Origin: UBA668 sp041178405
Lineage (GTDB): Bacteria > Actinomycetota > Acidimicrobiia > Acidimicrobiales > Ilumatobacteraceae
DNA length: 31,780 nt
Assembly (NCBI GenBank): GCA_041178405.1
Contig: JBEGVK010000084.1
Location: 1-31,780 of the forward strand
Reading direction: 5' to 3'
This document shows, piece after piece, positions 23,771 to 30,583 of this stretch (positions within the stretch are counted from its first letter, which is position 1; each line of letters starts with the position of its first letter). A model generated the notes under the pieces. That model did no database searches. It saw nothing but the letters and a program-made list of their open reading frames with translations, and was not told the DNA's origin. Both the position numbers and the translations under genes were made by a program.

Positions 23771-25294
23771 GTGACCCTGCCCACGACCGACTCCCTGGCC
23801 GACCTCGCCCGACAGTCCGCCGCCGCCTGCGGCGTCGCCGATCTGCTCGCTCCCGGCGCCGGGCCCCATGCCGTGCGAACCCCCATCACCGGCGGCGTGA
23901 TGGCCTCACTAGCGGCCGGCATCGACCCCGACCGCGCAGCCGAGCGCGCAGCCCAGGCCTTCGTCGCCTGGCGCTCGACACCCGCACCGCTGCGCGGCGA
24001 GCTCGTGCGTCGCTTCGGCGAGCAGCTCCGTGCCCACAAGGCCGACCTTGCCCGCATCGTGCAGCTCGAAGCCGGGAAGATCACCAGCGAGGCGCTCGGC
24101 GAGGTCCAGGAGATGATCGACATCTGCGACTTCGCCGTCGGGCTGAGTCGCCAGCTGCACGGACTGACCATCTCGAGCGAGCGACCCGGACACCGGCTCA
24201 TGGAGCAATGGCATCCACTCGGTCCCACGCTGGTGATCACGGCATTCAACTTCCCCGTTGCCGTCTGGAGCTGGAACACAGCGCTGGCGCTCGTGTGCGG
24301 CAACCCGGTGATCTGGAAGCCGAGCGAGCTCACGCCGCTCACCGCGATCGCGTCGGCGAGCCTGATGCAGCGCGCCGCCGCCGGACTCGACGTTCCCGAC
24401 CACCTCGTGCAGGTCGTACTCGGCGACGCCACCGTCGGTGCTGCACTCGTCGCCCACGAGGGCATCCCCCTCGTCAGCGCAACGGGGTCCACGGCAATGG
24501 GGCAGAAGGTGGCGCCAGTGGTCGCCGCCCGCTTTGGCCGCAGCATCCTCGAGCTTGGCGGCAACAATGCGGCCATCGTCGCCCCGAGCGCCGACATCGA
24601 ACTGGTTGCCAGAGGCGCCACGTTCGCCGCCGCCGGTACGGCCGGCCAGCGCTGCACCACCCTGCGACGGCTCATCGTGCACCGCACCCGCATCGACGAG
24701 GTCGTCGACCGACTGTCGCGTGCCTACGCCAGCCTGCCGGTCGGGAGCCCGCTCGATGTCGGCACGCTCGTCGGACCGCTCATCACCCTTCGCGCCTACG
24801 AGCAGATGCGCGCCGCTCTCGAGACGGCCCGTGCCGACGGCGGCGCCGTGGCAGTGGGCGGCGACCGGCAACTCGCTGAGGCCGCCCCCGAGGCCGCCTA
24901 TGCGCGGCCCGCAATCGTCACGATGCAGGCGCAGACCGAGATCGTCCGCACCGAGACCTTCGCACCGATCCTCTACGTCCTCGGCTACGACTCCTTCGAC
25001 GAGGCGATCTCGCTCCAGAACGGCGTGCCCCAGGGACTCGCCAGCAGCATCTTCACCACCGACGTCCGCGAGGCCGAGCGCTTCTGCAGCGCTGCCGGCA
25101 GCGACTGCGGCATCGCCAACGTCAACATCGGTCCGAGCGGCGCCGAGATCGGCGGAGCGTTCGGCGGAGAGAAGGCCACCGGCGGCGGACGCGAGAGCGG
25201 CAGCGATGCGTGGAAGGCGTACATGCGCCGAGCCACCAACACCATCAACTACTCCGACGAGTTGCCGCTGGCTCAGGGAGTGCAGTTCGGCTGA
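23771..25294 (+). CDS. ALDH7-family aldehyde dehydrogenase
   Basis: A 507-residue NAD(P)-dependent aldehyde dehydrogenase. Visible are the FNFP motif with Asn160, general base Glu261 in LELGGNN, and nucleophile Cys295 in TAGQRCTTLRR, the form typical of the antiquitin/ALDH7 group. The C-terminal GGAFGGEKATGGGRESGSD also fits. Members oxidise alpha-aminoadipic semialdehyde (lysine catabolism) or related aldehydes; the substrate here is inferred. The usual partner, a lysine aminotransferase, is not in the window. The GTG at 23771 is four bases after the toroid gene stop, suggesting cotranscription with the GT4 operon. The 3' end faces a minus-strand methyltransferase gene across a hairpin. Confidence 0.9.
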   Translation: MTLPTTDSLADLARQSAAACGVADLLAPGAGPHAVRTPITGGVMASLAAGIDPDRAAERAAQAFVAWRSTPAPLRGELVRRFGEQLRAHKADLARIVQLEAGKITSEALGEVQEMIDICDFAVGLSRQLHGLTISSERPGHRLMEQWHPLGPTLVITAFNFPVAVWSWNTALALVCGNPVIWKPSELTPLTAIASASLMQRAAAGLDVPDHLVQVVLGDATVGAALVAHEGIPLVSATGSTAMGQKVAPVVAARFGRSILELGGNNAAIVAPSADIELVARGATFAAAGTAGQRCTTLRRLIVHRTRIDEVVDRLSRAYASLPVGSPLDVGTLVGPLITLRAYEQMRAALETARADGGAVAVGGDRQLAEAAPEAAYARPAIVTMQAQTEIVRTETFAPILYVLGYDSFDEAISLQNGVPQGLASSIFTTDVREAERFCSAAGSDCGIANVNIGPSGAEIGGAFGGEKATGGGRESGSDAWKAYMRRATNTINYSDELPLAQGVQFG

Positions 25295-25308
25295 CGGTCC
25301 TCAGCCGA
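25287..25308. terminator. Inverted repeat between convergent genes, possible bidirectional terminator
   Basis: TCGGCTGA-cggtcc-TCAGCCGA, a perfect 8-base stem with a 6-base loop. The left arm contains the ALDH7 stop and the right arm the stop of the minus-strand methyltransferase gene. No T-tract follows on either side, so intrinsic termination would be of the T-tract-free kind proposed for actinobacteria. Confidence 0.5.
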
Positions 25309-25939
25309 TGCGGCGCAGTATTCGCAGGCTGCCCGCCTCGCCCACCTGCGTGAAGCGACCACTCTCCAGCGCCGGCAGGTAGATGCACTCGTACGGCGGA
25401 CGTCCGCCGTCTGCTGGGTCGGGGAACACGTCATGGATCGCCAGCGTTCCGCCGATGCCGACATGCGGCGTCCAGCACTCATAGTCGAGCTGTGCCGGCT
25501 CGACACCGTGCCCCCCGTCGATGAACAGCAGACTCAGCGGCGTCCGCCATGCCCGGGCGATCGGCGCCGAGTGGCCGACCATCGCCACCACGGTGTCTTC
25601 GAGACCGGCATCGTGCACCGTCGCCCTGAACAGCGGCAGCGTGTCCATCCGGCCTGTACGCAGGTCGACCACGTCCGGATCGTGGTGCTCCCAGCCCGCC
25701 TGGTTCTCCTCGCTACCGCGGTGGTGGTCGACGGCGAACAGCAGCGTGCCGCACCGGCGTGCTGCTGCGCCGAGCCACACTGTCGAGCGACCGCAGTACG
25801 AGCCAACCTCGACCATCGGAAGGCCAGGCAGTGCCGTACCGGCCTCGACTGCAGCGGCGAAGAGCGCGTCGCCTTCGTCGGGCGGCATGAAGCCCTTCGC
25901 TGCGAGCGCGTGGGCGCGCAGCTCGCCATCGAGTCTCAC
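25301..25939 (-). CDS. Class I methyltransferase, Methyltransf_24-like
   Basis: A 212-residue product with a Rossmann SAM-binding fold. Motif I is VEVGSYCGRSTVWLG (43-57), followed by an acidic AVDHH, then LLFIDGGHG and GGTLAIHDVFPDP. This FIDG/HD pattern is typical of the Methyltransf_24 group, often O-methyltransferases encoded near sugar or cell-surface genes. The acceptor is unknown. The GTG at 25939 is chosen because it lies eight bases after the nitroreductase stop and gives a full domain; an internal ATG at codon 18 would still keep the SAM domain. It is the second gene of a two-gene operon led by the nitroreductase gene. Confidence 0.75.
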   Translation of the reverse strand: MRLDGELRAHALAAKGFMPPDEGDALFAAAVEAGTALPGLPMVEVGSYCGRSTVWLGAAARRCGTLLFAVDHHRGSEENQAGWEHHDPDVVDLRTGRMDTLPLFRATVHDAGLEDTVVAMVGHSAPIARAWRTPLSLLFIDGGHGVEPAQLDYECWTPHVGIGGTLAIHDVFPDPADGGRPPYECIYLPALESGRFTQVGEAGSLRILRRIG

Positions 25940-25946
25940 TGGCCGT

Positions 25947-26612
25947 TCACCACCCGTCCCAGTGGATGATGCTGTCGGCCGGCGGACGATCGGCTGGCTT
26001 GAAGTCGGTCCCCGCCGTGAAGGCCACCGGTGACATGCAGACCTGCTGCACCTCATCAAACGGGATGCCCAGCAACTCCGCTGCCTGCTGCTCCATGAAG
26101 AGATGCACCGTCGTCCAGCACGTGCCAAGGCCGCGTGCTCGTGCAGCCAGCATGAAGCTCCACATTGCCGGCAGCACATTGCCCATGCGCGACGAGGTCA
26201 CCATCGCGGGCATGCCATCAGTGCGGCCTCTCACGCACGCGATCACCAGCACCGGGGCATCACCCATGTGCTCGCCGAGGTAGTCAGCCGAGTCTGCACT
26301 GCGCTGCTGCTGTGCGTTCGAGGCCGCATCCCCCTTGTCGATCGTGCGGATGTACACACCCGGCAGTCCGCGGTAGATCTCGTAGCACTGCCGGTACAGG
26401 TCGCCGAGCGCGCGCCGCTTCTCGGAGTCTCGGACGACGACAAACTCCATGCTCATGTGATTGCTGCCGCTCGGCGACTGCATGGCGATCTCGATGCATT
26501 CGCGCACGAGGTCGTCGGGTACCGGGCGGCCCATGTCGAGTCGACGCCTGACGGCCCGCGTGGTGGTGAGCAGTTCGTCGGGACCGAGTGGCAGGAGCGG
26601 TTGGGACGCCAT
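25947..26612 (-). CDS. Nitroreductase family protein
   Basis: A 221-residue FMN-dependent oxidoreductase. The N-terminal RAVRRRLD and the PSGSNHMSMEFVVV segment (46-59) correspond to the FMN-phosphate and ring-binding regions. The AMWSFMLAARARGLGTCW stretch is the conserved central helix and turn. Such enzymes reduce nitro-aromatics, quinones or flavins with NAD(P)H, or act in specialised redox steps. Only family-level function can be given. The start is strongly supported by TAGGGT exactly 6 bases upstream of the ATG. It leads a short operon with the methyltransferase gene and is divergent from tesB across 65 bases. Confidence 0.87.
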   Translation of the reverse strand: MASQPLLPLGPDELLTTTRAVRRRLDMGRPVPDDLVRECIEIAMQSPSGSNHMSMEFVVVRDSEKRRALGDLYRQCYEIYRGLPGVYIRTIDKGDAASNAQQQRSADSADYLGEHMGDAPVLVIACVRGRTDGMPAMVTSSRMGNVLPAMWSFMLAARARGLGTCWTTVHLFMEQQAAELLGIPFDEVQQVCMSPVAFTAGTDFKPADRPPADSIIHWDGW

Positions 26613-26618
26613 CGGCGC

Positions 26619-26624
26619 ACCCTA
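26619..26624 (-). promoter_or_regulatory. Leaderless -10 box of the nitroreductase operon
   Basis: Minus-strand TAGGGT, 6 bases, then the ATG at 26612. This is one of the cleanest examples of the spacing seen across the window. Confidence 0.6.
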
Positions 26625-26663
26625 TCCCCCGCTCACGAGGTGGCAGAGGGCGTGACCCGCTGC

Positions 26664-26669
26664 GAGAAT
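26664..26669 (+). promoter_or_regulatory. Possible -10 box of tesB
   Basis: GAGAAT ends 8 bases before the ATG at 26678. It fits the spacing but not the first base of TANNNT, so confidence is lower. Confidence 0.35.
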
Positions 26670-26677
26670 GCTGCCCG

Positions 26678-27529
26678 ATGACCGCGCTCGACGATCTCGT
26701 GTCCCTGCTCGACCTCGAGTCGATCGAGGTCAACATCTTTCGGGGAGTGTCACCCGACGAGAACCGTCAGCGGGTGTTCGGTGGACAGGTTGCAGGGCAG
26801 GCGCTCGTCGCAGCAACGCGCACCGTCGATCCGTCGCGGATGGTGCATTCGCTGCACGCCTACTTCCTCCGTCCCGGCGACCCGCTGGTGCCGATCCTCT
26901 ACCAGGTCGACCGCATTCGCGACGGCAAGAGCTTCACCACGAGACGCGTCGTCGCCATCCAGCACGGCAAGGTGATCTTCAACCTGCAGGCCAGCTTCCA
27001 CGTGCTCGAGCCGGGCGCCGACTACCAGACCACGATGCCCGAAGGCATGCCCGATCCCGAGTCGCTCCCCGACTTCAAGACGCGCATGGAGCCCTTCCGC
27101 GAGCAGATGGGCGAGTGGTACGACCGGCCGCGGCCCATCGACGTGCGCCACGTCGACGGCGACCCCTTCAGCCGGCGTGGCAACCCGTCCACCCAGCAGC
27201 GGGTATGGCTGCGCGCCGATGGAACCCTGCCTGACGATCCGGTGCTGCATGCGTGCATCGTCACGTATGCGAGCGACATGACCCTTCTCGACACCACTCT
27301 CATGCCGTTCGGCATGTCGTGGGACACGCCCGGCATGCAGATGGCGAGCCTCGATCATGCAATGTGGTTCCACCGCCCGTTCCGCGCCGACGACTGGCTC
27401 CTGTACGACCAGCACCCGATGAGCACCGGCGCGTCGCGAGGCCTGGCTGGCGGGGCGATCTACACGCGTGACGGCGTGCTGGCGGTGAGTGTCGTCCAAG
27501 AGGGTCTCGTCCGGATGGGCCGGCAGTGA
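26678..27529 (+). CDS. tesB: Acyl-CoA thioesterase II
   Basis: A 283-residue double-hotdog thioesterase that hydrolyses acyl-CoA to free fatty acid and CoA in the cytosol. The first hotdog holds FGGQVAGQAL (34-43) and HSLHAYFLRPG (57-67). The second holds the catalytic set equivalent to E. coli Asp204, Thr228 and Gln278: Asp200 (YASD), Ser224 (ASLDHAMWFHRPFR) and Gln274 (VVQEGL). The conservative Ser for Thr keeps the hydroxyl. The length matches TesB. GTGA overlaps the following lipoprotein dehydrogenase gene, although no metabolic link between the two is clear. Confidence 0.92.
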   Translation: MTALDDLVSLLDLESIEVNIFRGVSPDENRQRVFGGQVAGQALVAATRTVDPSRMVHSLHAYFLRPGDPLVPILYQVDRIRDGKSFTTRRVVAIQHGKVIFNLQASFHVLEPGADYQTTMPEGMPDPESLPDFKTRMEPFREQMGEWYDRPRPIDVRHVDGDPFSRRGNPSTQQRVWLRADGTLPDDPVLHACIVTYASDMTLLDTTLMPFGMSWDTPGMQMASLDHAMWFHRPFRADDWLLYDQHPMSTGASRGLAGGAIYTRDGVLAVSVVQEGLVRMGRQ

Positions 27530-28803
27530 GACGTCGTGCCGGCACGGCAGCACTCGTCGTCGCGCTGAGTGCACTGGCCGCGGCGTGCGGCTCCGATCGT
27601 GCGGGCAACGCCGGCCTGCCTCCGGGTGCGACATTTGCCGATGGCAGCGCCGCCCCGCAGTCCACCGGTTCGACCGACTCGGCACCGGGCACGTCAGCGA
27701 CGCAACCCATCGAGGCAACCGAGATCGGACCCGACACCATCTCATTCACGAGGGTCACTGCCGATCTTGTACAGCCTGTCGACATCGCCTCGCGAGCGGG
27801 TGATCCGACGATCTACGTCGTCGAGCAGGTCGGCACCGTGGTGCCCGTCACTGTCGATGCAACGGGGACCTCGCAGGTCGGAGCGCCCGTGCTCGACATC
27901 TCCGACATGGTCTCGTCCGGCAACGAGCAGGGACTCCTCGCTGTCGAGTTCCATCCCTCCGAGCCCTACGCCTACGCCAACTACACCGATCTCGACGGCC
28001 ACACGCAGGTGGTCGAGTTCGAGGTCGACGACATGGGCGGTACCGCAGCCTTCGACCGCGACTCGCGTCGAGTGCTGCTCACCGTGCAGCAGCCGTATCC
28101 GAACCACAATGGCGGCGACCTCGTCTTCGACGCACAGGGCATGCTGCTGGTGGCGCTCGGCGATGGTGGCGCCGGCGGCGATCCCGAGCGCGTTGCCCTC
28201 GACATGGGATCCATGCTCGGCAAGATCCTGCGGATCGACCCCCGCCCGGCCACCGGCGAGCCGTACGGCGTGCCGGCTGACAACCCGTTCATCACCACTC
28301 CAGGCGCGCTGCCAGAGATCTGGTCGGCCGGCCTTCGCAATCCCTGGCGTATCGACCTCGACCCATCCACCGGCGAGCTCTGGGTTGCCGATGTGGGGCA
28401 GGGCGACTGGGAGGAGGTCACCGTCGTCGCTACCGGCCGGGGCGTGAACTTCGGCTGGAGCGCCTTCGAGGGCTCGCACCCGTTCAACGACGACCAAGAC
28501 GGACGCGGTGCCACTCCGCCGGCATTCGAGTACCAGCACGGCGATGCCGGCTGCTCAGTCAGCGGTGGAGCCGTACTACGGCCCGACGGCAGCAGCGGAG
28601 ACGGCTGGTTCGTGTTCTCCGACTACTGCAGCGGGAGGGTGTGGGCGATGCGCCAGACCGGCGAGCCCGTCCGCATCGATGCCAGTGGCACGGGCGACGG
28701 CGGTATCGGCAATGTCTCCGCCGTGCGCCGCGATGTCACCGGCACGCTCTACGTGCTGCTGATCGACGGCCTGATGCTGCGGCTCAGCGTCGAGCGCCCA
28801 TGA
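27526..28803 (+). CDS. Lipoprotein glucose/sorbosone dehydrogenase-like beta-propeller, PQQ-type
   Basis: A 425-residue product starting at GTG in a GTGA overlap with tesB. The signal peptide ends LAAAC, so Cys21 is probably lipidated; a Ser/Thr/Gly/Pro-rich linker runs to about residue 65. The rest is a six-bladed GSDH beta-propeller: NEQGLL (133-138), the catalytic-histidine region NHNGG (193-197), LGDGGAGGDP (211-220), LGKILRIDP (231-239) and GLRNPWR (269-275) before LWVADVGQGDWEEV. The family includes soluble glucose dehydrogenase and aldose dehydrogenases that use PQQ outside the cytoplasmic membrane. Many homologues have unproven activity, and no PQQ synthesis gene is in view. Its 3' end overlaps mreB convergently by 20 bases. 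Confidence 0.85.
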   Translation: MRRRAGTAALVVALSALAAACGSDRAGNAGLPPGATFADGSAAPQSTGSTDSAPGTSATQPIEATEIGPDTISFTRVTADLVQPVDIASRAGDPTIYVVEQVGTVVPVTVDATGTSQVGAPVLDISDMVSSGNEQGLLAVEFHPSEPYAYANYTDLDGHTQVVEFEVDDMGGTAAFDRDSRRVLLTVQQPYPNHNGGDLVFDAQGMLLVALGDGGAGGDPERVALDMGSMLGKILRIDPRPATGEPYGVPADNPFITTPGALPEIWSAGLRNPWRIDLDPSTGELWVADVGQGDWEEVTVVATGRGVNFGWSAFEGSHPFNDDQDGRGATPPAFEYQHGDAGCSVSGGAVLRPDGSSGDGWFVFSDYCSGRVWAMRQTGEPVRIDASGTGDGGIGNVSAVRRDVTGTLYVLLIDGLMLRLSVERP

Positions 28804-29788
28804 ACATGCGCTTCAACGCGTCGTAGTGCTCGATGCAGTGACCGGCACCGAGCACGACGGCTTCGAGCGGCATCTCCGACATCTTCACCGGCACGCCTGT
28901 CTCGGCCACGATGCGCTCGGCGAGACCGCGCAGCAGTCCGCCGCCGCCCACGAGGTACATGCCCCGACTCAGGAAGTCCTGGGCGAGTTCGGCTGGGGCA
29001 CGGGAGAGGCAGCGCACCACCGAGGCGATGATGCTGCTGACCGGATCCTCAATGGCGAAACGGACTTCTTCGGGAGTGAGCAGCACCGTCCGTGGCAGGC
29101 CCGTCATCAGGTCGCGGCCGCGCACCTCGGCCTGCCGATCCTCGTCGACCGGTGACGCCGAGCCGATCGCCATCTTCACCTCTTCGGCAGTGCGCTCGCC
29201 GATGGCGATGCCATGCTCGCGTCGCACATAGGCCTGGATCGCAGCATCGATGTCGAATGAACCGACTCGCACTGCCTCGAGCGTGACGATCCCGCCCAGA
29301 CTGATGACAGCGGTCTCGCTGGTACCGCCGCCGATGTCGATCACCATGTTGCCGACCGGCTCCTCGATGGGAAGATCGGCACCGATTGCAGCGGCCATCG
29401 GCTGCTCGATCAACTGGGCGTCGGCAGCGCCCGCCCGTCGGGCAGCATCCGTCACGGCGCGTCGCTCGACCTCGGTGATGGCCGACGGCACGCAGATGAC
29501 CACCTTCGGCCGCGTGAACCGGCTGACGCCGACTCGCTGCAGAAGAAGCCGGATCATGCGCTCGGTGATCTCGAAGTCGGTGATGGCACCGCCGCGCAAC
29601 GGACGCACTGCGACGATGTAGCCGGGCGTGCGGCCGATCATCTGCCACGCCTCTCGCCCAGTGGCAAGCACTTCGCCGGTCTGGCGGTTCATGGCGATGA
29701 CCGACGGCTCGTTGAGGACGATGCCGCGACCCTTCATGTAGACGAGGGTGTTGGCGGTGCCGAGGTCGATTGCGAGGTCGCGAGCCAT
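28784..29788 (-). CDS. mreB: MreB/Mbl-family actin-like protein
   Basis: A 334-residue bacterial actin. The phosphate-1 motif is DLGTANT (8-14), the connecting region has SAITEVERRAV, phosphate-2 is IDIGGGTSE, and the adenosine motif is LVGGGGLLRG. Together they give a complete ATP-binding fold of near-normal length. MreB filaments under the membrane position cell-wall synthesis in rod-shaped cells. The usual partners mreC, mreD and rodA are not adjacent; the gene follows moaE and a small membrane protein gene by three bases. It may therefore be an additional mreB paralogue. The start is set by the family N-terminus (ARDLAIDLGT). The 3' end overlaps the GSDH gene. Confidence 0.93.
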   Translation of the reverse strand: MARDLAIDLGTANTLVYMKGRGIVLNEPSVIAMNRQTGEVLATGREAWQMIGRTPGYIVAVRPLRGGAITDFEITERMIRLLLQRVGVSRFTRPKVVICVPSAITEVERRAVTDAARRAGAADAQLIEQPMAAAIGADLPIEEPVGNMVIDIGGGTSETAVISLGGIVTLEAVRVGSFDIDAAIQAYVRREHGIAIGERTAEEVKMAIGSASPVDEDRQAEVRGRDLMTGLPRTVLLTPEEVRFAIEDPVSSIIASVVRCLSRAPAELAQDFLSRGMYLVGGGGLLRGLAERIVAETGVPVKMSEMPLEAVVLGAGHCIEHYDALKRMFMGARR

Positions 29789-29791
29789 GAG

Positions 29792-29992
29792 TCAGCGTCC
29801 CTTGCCGTCTGGCCCGTCGTCGAGCGACTTGCGAACGCGGTCGGCCACCTCGCGACGCGCCTCAGGCGAGAGCGCATCGAGGTGACGGCGGAAACTGCGC
29901 ATGCCCGACTCGCTGCGCCTGCGGCGCATTGCGACGCCGACTCCGGCACCGACGACGGCAACTGCAACGACCACGGCAACGGCCCAGTTCAC
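29792..29992 (-). CDS. Small single-pass membrane protein, hypothetical
   Basis: A 66-residue product starting at GTG inside GTGA with the moaE stop. Residues 2-21 are a Val/Ala/Gly-rich transmembrane helix (NWAVAVVVAVAVVGAGVGVA), then a basic cluster MRRRRSES, then an amphipathic charged helix (RRHLDALSPEARREVADRVRKSLDD). By the positive-inside rule the tail is cytoplasmic. It ends three bases before the mreB start, so it is likely co-expressed with mreB. An adaptor or membrane anchor for MreB is possible but only inferred from position. I do not recognise a named family. The frame is open further upstream in moaE, but only the GTG gives a sensible membrane protein. Confidence 0.7.
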   Translation of the reverse strand: MNWAVAVVVAVAVVGAGVGVAMRRRRSESGMRSFRRHLDALSPEARREVADRVRKSLDDGPDGKGR

Positions 29993-30507
29993 TGGGGCTC
30001 GATTCCCGCACCGACGCGGGCCGTCTGCACCGTCGACGGATCGACGGGTGGCAGCGCACCGGTACCCCAGCCTGATCCATCCGACCACACCTCGTGCTTC
30101 CAGATCGGTGCACTCGCCTTGAGCGCATCGATGGCGTAGCGGGCCGCCTCGAATGCCTGCGGGCGATGCGGCGAGCTGACGCCCACCACCACGGAACTCT
30201 CGCCGACGCCCATGCGCCCCAGCCGATGCAGCACCGCCACGCGTCCGGTGTCGGGCCACCGCGTGCGCAGTTCGCCCACGATCGCCTCGAATGCCCGCAC
30301 GACCTGCTCCTCGTACGCTTCGTAGGTGAGGTGCTCGACCCCGCCGCGCATATCGCCGCTCTCGTCAACGGCGTGATCGCGGACTGTGCCACTGAAGACG
30401 ACGACGGCGCCGCAGTCGGGCTGCACGCACCAGTCGTACACGGCGCCGACCGGCAGCGGCTCGTGCGCGATCGCGAGCCACGATCGACCGTCGACGGGAG
30501 CCTCCAC
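29989..30507 (-). CDS. moaE: Molybdopterin synthase catalytic subunit
   Basis: A 172-residue MoaE. It forms a heterotetramer with MoaD and adds sulfur to precursor Z (cPMP) to make molybdopterin. Seen are VVVFSGTVRDHA (35-46), the LTYEAYEEQ block (60-68), HRLGRMGVGESSVVVGVSSPHR (94-115, two conserved pieces) and the catalytic lysines Lys130 (DALK) and Lys137 (IWKHE), matching E. coli Lys119 and Lys126. The C-terminus is somewhat extended. No other moa gene is in the window. The GTG at 30507 is supported by TAGATT 7 bases upstream. GTGA couples it to the small membrane protein gene ahead of mreB, an unusual partnership. Confidence 0.92.
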   Translation of the reverse strand: MEAPVDGRSWLAIAHEPLPVGAVYDWCVQPDCGAVVVFSGTVRDHAVDESGDMRGGVEHLTYEAYEEQVVRAFEAIVGELRTRWPDTGRVAVLHRLGRMGVGESSVVVGVSSPHRPQAFEAARYAIDALKASAPIWKHEVWSDGSGWGTGALPPVDPSTVQTARVGAGIEPQ

Positions 30508-30514
30508 CTAGTGG

Positions 30515-30520
30515 AATCTA
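30515..30520 (-). promoter_or_regulatory. Leaderless-type -10 box of the moaE-mreB operon
   Basis: Minus-strand TAGATT, 7 bases, then GTG at 30507. It supports a GTG start and transcription of moaE, the 66-residue membrane protein gene and mreB together. Confidence 0.55.
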
Positions 30521-30559
30521 GCCGCGAGGCCGCGACGCCACTCGCCGCTCACTCGTCAC

Positions 30560-30565
30560 TAACCT
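30560..30565 (+). promoter_or_regulatory. -10 box of the HtrA-like gene
   Basis: TAACCT lies 18 bases before the ATG at 30584 and 9 bases before an in-frame GTG at 30575. With the GTG the gene would be leaderless-type and three residues longer. With the ATG, GGAGG sits only about three bases upstream, which is very close for a ribosome-binding site. Confidence 0.45.
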
Positions 30566-30583
30566 TCGTCGCTCGTGGAGGGG

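Noticed and set aside
23023..24693. Minus-strand open frame of more than 500 codons opposite the toroid and ALDH7 genes
   Set aside because: The protein is low-complexity Arg/Ser/Ala text without domains, and both opposite genes are well supported.
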